Positions 7,617-12,293 of a stretch of DNA of 12,293 nt are shown here, piece after piece. Each line of letters starts with the position of its first letter. Position 1 is the stretch's first letter. The position numbers were made by a program, and so were the translations under genes. The notes beneath the pieces were generated by a model. The model was not told where the DNA came from. It saw only the letters and a program-made list of their open reading frames with translations, and searched no databases. Source of the DNA: Deltaproteobacteria bacterium. Lineage in GTDB: Bacteria > Desulfobacterota > Binatia > UBA9968 > CAXXLF01. The stretch covers positions 1 through 12,293 of the forward strand of contig JACZXR010000023.1 of assembly GCA_022571535.1 (NCBI GenBank), in the 5' to 3' direction.

Positions 7617-7823
7617 ATGTTTGGCCTAGGAATATGGGAACTCCTCATTATCCTCATCATTATTCTTGTCCTATTTAGCGGTAAGCTTCCTGAGGTTGGT
7701 GAAAGCCTCGGCAAGGGTATACGGAAATTCCGAAAGACCTTACATGATGGCGATGAAATCGACATCACCCCGGAAGAAGAGCAAGAAAAAGAAGAAAAGG
7801 GGAAAGACTCTTCCAAACCGTGA
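7617..7823 (+). CDS. tatA: TatA/TatE-family twin-arginine translocase subunit
   Basis: 68-residue protein of the Tat pathway, which exports folded proteins bearing twin-arginine signal peptides. The layout is classic: a short N-terminus, one membrane helix (residues ~6-20, IWELLIILIIILVLF), a hinge, an amphipathic helix (KLPEVGESLGKGIRKFRKTL) and an acidic/Lys-rich tail. The hinge reads LFSGKLPE, whereas many TatA proteins have LFGxxKLPE. The start ATG has GGAG 5 nt upstream (7608-7611). No tatC lies nearby, so it is an isolated tatA gene, as is common in these bacteria. It converges on the DUF3426 gene 75 nt downstream. Confidence 0.93.
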   Translation: MFGLGIWELLIILIIILVLFSGKLPEVGESLGKGIRKFRKTLHDGDEIDITPEEEQEKEEKGKDSSKP

Positions 7824-7898
7824 CCCAAAGTGTTGACCTCAACGGGGTTCTCTGTTACGGCTTCTTCGATTGTGCGCTGGATTTTTTTCGGATCGCGT

Positions 7899-8993
7899 TT
7901 AAATAGTTTCCTTCGCTGATAGGACCCGGCAACTGAAGGATTTGATTTTCTCCGTTGGTTTCAGGAAAACGATGGTGAACGCAGCCGACTCTTCCGGGGG
8001 AATTTCAAATCTTTTTTGTGGCTTCAGCCGTTGGAGGATGGAGATTTCTCGGGCTGTCATATCCTGAATGATCTTTGTAGAGATCGCGTTTCCAACCGAG
8101 ATAGCCTGGCTCTTTATTTTCTCTCCCTCCGCAGAATAAATTTGCCCCTCAACCTGAATCTCGCCCACACTAACTGAAGTGCGGTTGATTATTTTGCCAG
8201 AGATCACAAAAACCCTGTGGCCTCCAAATATTGTTTGAAAGTCGGACCGTAAAGAGCTCACGACAATGCCTTTCCGCAGGTGGTTGTTTTTAATTATCAG
8301 GGGGCCGAACCAGGGAATGGCTTTGATGAGCGATTCCAGTTGTGTCGGCTTGGCTTGGTACGTGAGCGTGGCCATGAAGAAGATGAGAAGGAGGAGCCCG
8401 AATAAACTGATGAAAGGAATGACGGATAGGCCATTGGCCTGGCGCGGGTCATCGGTAGTATCGGATTCAATTTCCTTTCCTTGAAACGGGAAGTCTTCCT
8501 CTTCCTCCTTGGCTTCAAAGTCTGCTTTCCAGTCCGTAGGGGAGGGTGGGGTAAAGGGCTGTGAGGTGTCTTGTTCGTGAGCCGAGGTTGCCTTCGCGAG
8601 CTCTTCTTCCTGGGCAGAGGACTCTTCGCTCGGCGGTATTGGCGGTTCTGACGATTGCTGATCTTGACCGTCTGTCGGCAGCTGCTGGTCCTGGCTATCG
8701 GTCAGCGGAGGTTTTGTCGCCTCGACGGAGTGGGGGCCCTCGTCGACTATTTTTTCTGTTGTGTCTGTTTGAGTGGAAGGAAAGGAAAAACTCAGTTCAG
8801 CGGATTTTCCCTCGTCTTCTTGCGGGGCTTCAGATGGGGGAGGGGCTTTGGCCTCTTCGGTATCCGTTTCAAATTTTAGTTCGAGGACAAAGGTGTGCTT
8901 GCAACGGGAGCAACGAAAGGTAGGGTTGCGCGTGGTGATAAGATTGTCGGATACCCTGTAAGTGGTGGAGCAGCTAGGACACGAGACTAGCAT
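7899..8993 (-). CDS. Zinc-ribbon (MJ0042) / DUF3426 membrane protein
   Basis: 364 residues in four parts. The N-terminal MJ0042-type zinc finger has C5, C8, C28 and C31 (CPSC...CSRC). A low-complexity acidic, Pro/Gln/Ser-rich linker (about 40-185) includes a short imperfect repeat around DSQDQQ/DGQDQQ. One membrane helix lies at about 190-211. The C-terminal DUF3426 domain (about 213-355) carries VFVISGKIINRTS and VEGQIYSAEG. The family's molecular role is not established. The architecture suggests a cytoplasmic metal-binding sensor-like head linked to a periplasmic beta-rich domain. The start is the ATG at 8993, just before the conserved MLVSCPSC; the ribosome binding site is poor. It follows the NIL gene after 62 nt on the same strand, so it may be a distal operon member or a separate unit. 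Confidence 0.88.
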   Translation of the reverse strand: MLVSCPSCSTTYRVSDNLITTRNPTFRCSRCKHTFVLELKFETDTEEAKAPPPSEAPQEDEGKSAELSFSFPSTQTDTTEKIVDEGPHSVEATKPPLTDSQDQQLPTDGQDQQSSEPPIPPSEESSAQEEELAKATSAHEQDTSQPFTPPSPTDWKADFEAKEEEEDFPFQGKEIESDTTDDPRQANGLSVIPFISLFGLLLLIFFMATLTYQAKPTQLESLIKAIPWFGPLIIKNNHLRKGIVVSSLRSDFQTIFGGHRVFVISGKIINRTSVSVGEIQVEGQIYSAEGEKIKSQAISVGNAISTKIIQDMTAREISILQRLKPQKRFEIPPEESAAFTIVFLKPTEKIKSFSCRVLSAKETI

Positions 8994-9017
8994 GTGACCA
9001 TTTGATGTATGACCCGA

Positions 9018-9052
9018 GGCGATCGCTCAAGCCTTGAAAGAACAAGATCGCC
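9018..9052. repeat. Inverted repeat between the NIL gene and the DUF3426 gene
   Basis: GGCGATC (9018-9024) pairs with GATCGCC (9046-9052). The 21-nt interior contains a smaller dyad, CTCAAG-C-CTTGAAAG (9026-9040). The octamer CTTGAAAG is the same half-site as in the palindrome before cysO (10695-10702). No T-run follows on the minus strand, so it is not a clear terminator. It could separate the cysteine cluster from the DUF3426 gene or be a regulator site. Confidence 0.35.
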
Positions 9053-9055
9053 CAT

Positions 9056-9313
9056 CTACTCTATCACGTTTTTTCCGATTGGCTCGACGAGTACACCTGT
9101 CTCTTTTAGCCAGCGTATGGCCCTGTCAATTTCTTCTCGCTCACTGTCGACCTCAAGGGCTGCCAATCCTATCTCTTTTGTTACCGTTGATCCTCGGATA
9201 TTGAACAGAATATCAAATTTCTTTGCCATCAGGCACAGTATGGGCTCCTTGACCAATTTTCCGGGAAAGGTCAAATAGACCCGCTCGCGGACCTTTTCCT
9301 TTTTGGCCGCCAC
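9056..9313 (-). CDS. Stand-alone NIL-domain protein
   Basis: 85 residues spanning essentially one NIL domain (ferredoxin-like/ACT-like fold), with RVYLTFPGKLVKEPILCLMAKKFDI at the start and ALEVDSEREEIDRAIRWLKETGV near the end (described in two pieces). NIL domains occur at the C-terminus of the methionine importer ATPase MetN, where they bind methionine. They also occur fused to ferredoxin domains in a methanogen protein implicated in homocysteine synthesis. Here the domain stands alone, 11 nt after cysM, which suggests a role in sulfur amino-acid synthesis or sensing (inference). The start is GTG at 9313, with AAAAGG running directly into it and so an unusually close ribosome binding site; the true start could be slightly different. 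Domain call fairly sure, function unknown. Confidence 0.82.
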   Translation of the reverse strand: MAAKKEKVRERVYLTFPGKLVKEPILCLMAKKFDILFNIRGSTVTKEIGLAALEVDSEREEIDRAIRWLKETGVLVEPIGKNVIE

Positions 9314-9324
9314 CTTTTAAAAAT

Positions 9325-10326
9325 TCAGATAGAAAATTTAAGATTCCCGACCTTCGTTTTTTCGTGCCAGGCGGTCCATAGATTGGTGGTGAGGTATCTC
9401 CCGCCGAAATCCGGAAAAATGGTTACGATGGTGCCGGACTTGACCTTCCTGGCTAACTCCAGGGTCGCATGAATAGCAGCTCCTGAGGACTGTCCTACCA
9501 GAACGCCTTCTTCCTGGCTGAGCCGATAGACCATAGAGTAGGCGTTATCTGTAGAAACAGAGATTTTCTCGTCTAGCTCCTCTTCGTGATAGATCCCAGG
9601 GACAATGGAACTGGCCATGTGCTTGAGCCCTTCCAGCCCATGAAGGGATTCCTCGGGTTCAACCGCGATGATTCGGATATTCGAGTTCATTTCCTTCAGG
9701 AAACGGCCGGTTCCCATGATGGTCCCTCCGGTACCTATTCCTGCGATCAGGTGGGTAATCCTGCCTTGTGTTTGACGGTAGATCTCGGGGCCTGTTGTTT
9801 CGTAGTGGGCCTGGCTGTTCATTGGGTTATAGTACTGATCGGGCTTGAAATATTTTTCCGGATCGTCTGTCAGGATTTTGCGACAGAGACGAAGGGCACC
9901 GTCTGACCCTTCCAGGGGATCGCTGAATATCTGCTTGGCACCAAGGGCTGCAACAATTCGCTTCCGCTCCGAACTGACGTTGGAGGGGATGACCAACTCT
10001 ACCGGGTAACCCAGAGCCCTACCGATCATGGCAAGGGCGATCCCGGTGTTCCCTGAAGTAGACTCAATAATAGTTTTTCCTTTTTTCAAGTGGCCTGACT
10101 TGATCCCATTCTGGATCATCTTCAGGGCAGGTCGGTCCTTGACGGAGCCTCCTGGATTGAAGCCCTCCAACTTGGCAAAGACCCGAACTCCCGGGGAAAG
10201 CCCACGCGAGATTTTCCGAATTTCCAGGAGGGGAGTTTCGCCGATCAGATCGAGAATAGACTCTGCCTTCCTTGGCTCTGCAGGAGTTTCGGAGGCACCA
10301 GCATGACGGGTGACTAGCTTTAACAT
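9325..10326 (-). CDS. cysM: CysM-type PLP-dependent cysteine synthase
   Basis: 333-residue fold-type II PLP enzyme that replaces the leaving group of an activated serine with sulfur to make cysteine. The PLP lysine is K63 in LEGFNPGGSVKDR, the substrate loop is STSGNTG (89-95), the phosphate-binding glycine loop is GTGGTIMGTG (198-207), and S280 in GQSSGA lies near the pyridine nitrogen. The region EPEESLHGLEGLKHM followed by VPGIY aligns by eye with the segment of M. tuberculosis CysM that holds Arg220, a residue tied to O-phosphoserine use; here it is K235. With cysO 20 nt upstream, the likely sulfur donor is CysO thiocarboxylate rather than free sulfide. About 20 extra residues precede the usual ESILDLIGETPL start. 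An O-acetylserine sulfhydrylase or cystathionine beta-synthase-like role is the alternative. Confidence 0.93.
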   Translation of the reverse strand: MLKLVTRHAGASETPAEPRKAESILDLIGETPLLEIRKISRGLSPGVRVFAKLEGFNPGGSVKDRPALKMIQNGIKSGHLKKGKTIIESTSGNTGIALAMIGRALGYPVELVIPSNVSSERKRIVAALGAKQIFSDPLEGSDGALRLCRKILTDDPEKYFKPDQYYNPMNSQAHYETTGPEIYRQTQGRITHLIAGIGTGGTIMGTGRFLKEMNSNIRIIAVEPEESLHGLEGLKHMASSIVPGIYHEEELDEKISVSTDNAYSMVYRLSQEEGVLVGQSSGAAIHATLELARKVKSGTIVTIFPDFGGRYLTTNLWTAWHEKTKVGNLKFSI

Positions 10327-10346
10327 CGGGGTTGAAAAAAAGGACC

Positions 10347-10625
10347 TTACCTTCCTCCTGCAATAGCCGGGACAATCGATATGCTGTCTCCATCCCTGAC
10401 CGATGTTTCCAGATTTTGCAGGAAGCGTATGTCATCCCCGTTGACGTAAACGTTTACGAATCTTCGGATCTTTCCCGATTCATCACAAATTCGCTCCTTG
10501 ATTCCGGGAAATTTCCGCTCTAGATCGTCCACAAGGGCCTTCACGGTGTCACCCTGGACGGTTACTTCATCGGCCCCTTGGGTGAGTTTGCGAAGTGGAG
10601 TAGGCACACGGACACTCACGCTCAT
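10347..10625 (-). CDS. cysO: CysO-like ubiquitin-fold sulfur carrier protein
   Basis: 92-residue MoaD/ThiS-family beta-grasp protein. Such carriers are adenylated at a C-terminal glycine by an E1-like enzyme and converted to a thiocarboxylate that donates sulfur. From memory the sequence is strikingly close to M. tuberculosis CysO: VRVPTPLRKLTQG, the GDTVKALVDDLE stretch, RRFVNVYVNGDDIRF (54-68) and DGDSISIVPAIAGG (78-91). This supports CysO rather than MoaD or ThiS. It ends G90-G91-R92, one residue beyond the Gly-Gly of mycobacterial CysO, so a protease would have to expose the glycine. The start ATG has a strong AGGAGG 6 nt upstream. A good promoter and palindrome lie immediately before it, and cysM follows. 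Confidence 0.93.
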   Translation of the reverse strand: MSVSVRVPTPLRKLTQGADEVTVQGDTVKALVDDLERKFPGIKERICDESGKIRRFVNVYVNGDDIRFLQNLETSVRDGDSISIVPAIAGGR

Positions 10626-10631
10626 AACAAA

Positions 10632-10637
10632 CCTCCT
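10632..10637 (-). promoter_or_regulatory. Strong ribosome binding site of cysO
   Basis: On the minus strand AGGAGG lies 6 nt before the cysO ATG (10625). It fixes the start codon and predicts efficient translation of the carrier. Confidence 0.75.
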
Positions 10638-10660
10638 TAAGAGAAAACCTTGATTCTTCT

Positions 10661-10689
10661 TTTATAAACCTTCCGCCCCCACCTTTCAA
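10661..10689 (-). promoter_or_regulatory. Sigma-70-type promoter of cysO-cysM-NIL
   Basis: On the minus strand the -35 box is TTGAAA (10689-10684) and the -10 box is TATAAA (10666-10661), each 5 of 6 to consensus and separated by exactly 17 nt. Transcription would start near 10654, about 29 nt before the cysO ATG, leaving room for the AGGAGG site. This is the best promoter match I found in the window. It implies that cysO, cysM and the NIL gene can be transcribed independently of the E1 and thrC genes upstream. Confidence 0.6.
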
Positions 10690-10702
10690 GGTGACTTGAA
10701 AG
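10683..10702. promoter_or_regulatory. 20-bp palindrome over the cysO -35 box (putative operator)
   Basis: CTTTCAAG-GTGA-CTTGAAAG has two perfect 8-bp arms around a 4-bp centre. Its left arm contains the -35 box, and its centre lies near -39 from the predicted start. That position suits either a repressor blocking -35 or an activator touching RNA polymerase. As RNA it could form a hairpin, but no T-run follows on the minus strand, so a terminator for thrC is less likely. The palindrome is certain; the regulator is unknown. Confidence 0.5.
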
Positions 10703-10816
10703 TGTTATTTAAAGAAAGCAAATGGCAGCGCCAAGAACAGAATCAAGGAGATAGCTGCCAGAAGTCAGATTTCAAACTCCTGGATTGTAAATTCGACTGC
10801 CCTCTGGTTTTCCCTA

Positions 10817-12085
10817 TTAGCGTTTGCCGGCCACTGCCTTCTCACGGGATGGTTGGTTGAGTTGGTTATATAGATCGTCGAAATTTTTAAGGTCGGCGTT
10901 GATGCAGAAGGGCTTCTCGACGATCCCGGCAACCGCTTCAATGGTTTTGTATCCGTTCCCCGTGATGCATATGACGGTTGGCTCATCCCGTGGGATCCTT
11001 CCTTGCTGGACGAGTTTTTTTGTCACGGCTACTTCGGTGCCGCCGGCAGGCTCGGTAAAGATTCCCTCCGTAGATGCGAGGAGTTTGATACCATCGAGGA
11101 TCTCTTCGTCAGTGGCGCTCTCTCCCCATCCTCCAGTTTCCTGTATGGTTTTAACGACATAATAACCATCGGCCGGGTTGCCAATGGCAATGGATGAGGC
11201 AATGGTGTTGGGCTTGACTGGGCTGATGAGGTCTGTTCCCTTCTTTAGCGCCTGGATGACGGGGTCACAGCCGCTTGCCTGTGCCGAGTAAATCTTGCAC
11301 TCCCCGTCTTCGACCAGGCCTACGCGCTTTAGTTCATTGAAGGCCTTGGCGAGTTTGGGCAGGATGGTCCCCCCTGCGGTCGCCACCACGATATGGCGGG
11401 GGATCTTCCATCCCAACTGTTCGACGATCTCGAAGGCGTGGGTCTTCGCGCCCTCAGAGTAGTAGGGCCGCAGGTTCACATTAACAAATGCCCAGTCATA
11501 TTTATCGCCAATTTCGCTACAGAGCCGGTTGACGTCGTCGTAGTTTCCTTTGATGGAGATGGTTCGTGGACCGTAGATGGTCGAGCCGATGATCTTTGCC
11601 TGTTCCAAACCGTCGGGGATGAAGACGTAGCAGTTCAGCCCGGCCTTGGCGGCGTGGGCGGCCACGGCATTGGCCAGGTTTCCCGTGGAGGCGCAAGATA
11701 CGGTGTCAAAGCCGAACTCTATGGCACAGGATATAGCCACGGAGACCACACGGTCCTTGTACGAGAAGGTAGGATGGTTGACCGAGTCATCTTTGATGTA
11801 GAGCTGCTTGACCCCGAGGGCCTCCCCCAATCTATAGGCGCGGATGAGAGGTGTGTAACCGGAGTAGAGCCCGACCTTCGGTTCTCCATCAATCGGCAAA
11901 AGTTCCCGATAGCGCCAGAGGTTATTAGGACGTGAGGCGATTTTTTCCCGGCTGATACTGCTTTTGATCCGGTCGTAATCGTAAACAACCTCTAGGGGAC
12001 CGAAGCAGGTCTCGCATACATGAATCGGTTGCTTGGGATAATCTTGATTGCACTCTCTACATTTTAGTCCCTTTACAAAAGTCAT
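10817..12085 (-). CDS. thrC: Threonine-synthase-family PLP enzyme with zinc ribbon
   Basis: 422-residue fold-type II PLP protein. An N-terminal zinc ribbon (C9, C12, C24, C27) precedes the PLP domain. The PLP lysine is K110 in HPTFSYKDRVV, the phosphate loop includes CASTGNLANA (131-140), and TGNGYKTIEA lies near the C-terminus. Threonine synthase converts O-phosphohomoserine to threonine. Most family members read GSFKDR around the lysine, whereas this one has FSYKDR. Cysteate synthase is a known relative with a different reaction. Its position between an E1 gene (20 nt upstream) and cysO makes a sulfur-transfer role possible, but ordinary threonine synthesis is the safer reading. The start ATG at 12085 is set by AGGAGG (12102-12097), 11 nt upstream. 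The 191-nt gap before cysO holds the cysO promoter. Confidence 0.88.
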   Translation of the reverse strand: MTFVKGLKCRECNQDYPKQPIHVCETCFGPLEVVYDYDRIKSSISREKIASRPNNLWRYRELLPIDGEPKVGLYSGYTPLIRAYRLGEALGVKQLYIKDDSVNHPTFSYKDRVVSVAISCAIEFGFDTVSCASTGNLANAVAAHAAKAGLNCYVFIPDGLEQAKIIGSTIYGPRTISIKGNYDDVNRLCSEIGDKYDWAFVNVNLRPYYSEGAKTHAFEIVEQLGWKIPRHIVVATAGGTILPKLAKAFNELKRVGLVEDGECKIYSAQASGCDPVIQALKKGTDLISPVKPNTIASSIAIGNPADGYYVVKTIQETGGWGESATDEEILDGIKLLASTEGIFTEPAGGTEVAVTKKLVQQGRIPRDEPTVICITGNGYKTIEAVAGIVEKPFCINADLKNFDDLYNQLNQPSREKAVAGKR

Positions 12086-12096
12086 CGGTTTTATTA

Positions 12097-12102
12097 CCTC
12101 CT
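12097..12102 (-). promoter_or_regulatory. Ribosome binding site of thrC
   Basis: AGGAGG on the minus strand, 11 nt before the ATG at 12085, lies wholly inside the 20-nt gap after the E1 stop codon. This supports co-transcription of the E1 gene and thrC. Confidence 0.65.
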
Positions 12103-12105
12103 CTG

Positions 12106-12293
12106 TCAGATGGTAGCCCTAGCCCCCACTGCCCGGATCTTTTCCCCTCCACAAACTTTACATAGAGGGTTTCGCCGCACTTCGATTATTCGAAACCTCA
12201 TCTCTTTGCTGTCGTATGTCAACAACCGGTCCACCAGGAGGTCCTCTTCCATGCCCAGGAAATACTTAATGGCTTCAGTGGCTTGAATAGAGC
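12106..12293 (-). CDS. moeB: MoeB/ThiF/HesA-family E1-like enzyme, C-terminal end (partial)
   Basis: Only the last 61 residues are inside the window; the gene runs off the right edge. They begin SIQATEAIKYFLGMEEDLL and continue with DRLLTYDSKEMRFR and VRRNPLCKVCGG. This is the end of the MoeB/ThiF/HesA adenylyltransferase domain: the QATEAIKYLLG helix, the LLxYD...MxFR strand pair and the second CxxC pair of the structural zinc site. These enzymes activate the C-terminal glycine of a MoaD/ThiS/CysO-type carrier with ATP. Only about 14 residues follow the last cysteine, so there is no C-terminal rhodanese domain, unlike many MoeZ proteins. It stops 20 nt before thrC. Its neighbours make CysO the likely partner, although moeB for molybdopterin cannot be excluded from this fragment. 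Confidence 0.87.
   Translation of the reverse strand, partial: SIQATEAIKYFLGMEEDLLVDRLLTYDSKEMRFRIIEVRRNPLCKVCGGEKIRAVGARATI

Noticed and set aside
7824..7898. Terminator between tatA and the convergent DUF3426 gene
   Set aside because: There is a T-run at 7882-7888, but no convincing GC-rich stem directly before it.
10724..10759. Inverted repeat GGCAGC/GCTGCC after thrC as terminator
   Set aside because: Stem of only 6 bp with a 24-nt loop, and the following minus-strand sequence (ATTTGCTTTCTTT) is not a solid T-run.
11393..11935. 180-residue plus-strand open frame antisense to thrC
   Set aside because: Gly/Val/Asp-rich shadow translation of the conserved ThrC-like gene; no domain and no ribosome binding site.

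Overview
The window reads as chromosomal DNA of a Gram-negative-type (diderm) bacterium. It has moderately high GC by eye, a TonB-type energy transducer, a TatA protein and a zinc-finger/DUF3426 membrane protein. The split glycine decarboxylase (gcvPA/gcvPB) and the CysO-type sulfur-carrier cluster fit Desulfobacterota, Methylomirabilota/NC10, Nitrospirota and similar lineages better than enteric bacteria. No rRNA or taxon marker is present, so the assignment is only a guess. I see no mobile element, CRISPR array or tRNA.

Layout. Positions 1-196 are non-coding and hold three strong consecutive hairpins. Next is a two-domain VOC (glyoxalase/dioxygenase fold) protein (197-1039), then a 223-bp gap with an imperfect 13-bp hairpin. 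A five-gene plus-strand one-carbon operon follows: folD, gcvT, gcvH, gcvPA, gcvPB (1263-6525). It encodes glycine cleavage (P, T and H proteins) and the FolD enzyme that takes the product 5,10-methylene-THF to 10-formyl-THF. The L protein (dihydrolipoamide dehydrogenase) and lipoylation genes are not here.

The middle holds a minus-strand TonB-like protein (6565-7329), a divergent plus-strand tatA (7617-7823) with a 16-bp perfect palindrome in front of it, and a convergent minus-strand DUF3426 protein (7899-8993).

The right third is the most interesting part. Read on the minus strand it is: the C-terminal end of a MoeB/ThiF-type E1 enzyme (running off the window), a threonine-synthase-family PLP enzyme, CysO (a ubiquitin-fold sulfur carrier), a CysM-type cysteine synthase and a stand-alone NIL-domain protein. 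This is a protein-thiocarboxylate route to cysteine. The E1 would adenylate and sulfurate the carrier's C-terminal glycine, and CysM would pass the sulfur to an activated serine. Three details deserve attention. The carrier ends in Gly-Gly-Arg, so it is probably made as a masked precursor. The ThrC-like member has a non-standard PLP-lysine motif. A good promoter with a 20-bp palindrome over its -35 box lies directly before cysO, so the second half of the cluster can be expressed separately.

The one-carbon operon and the cysteine cluster both touch glycine/serine metabolism, but no regulatory link between them is visible in the sequence.
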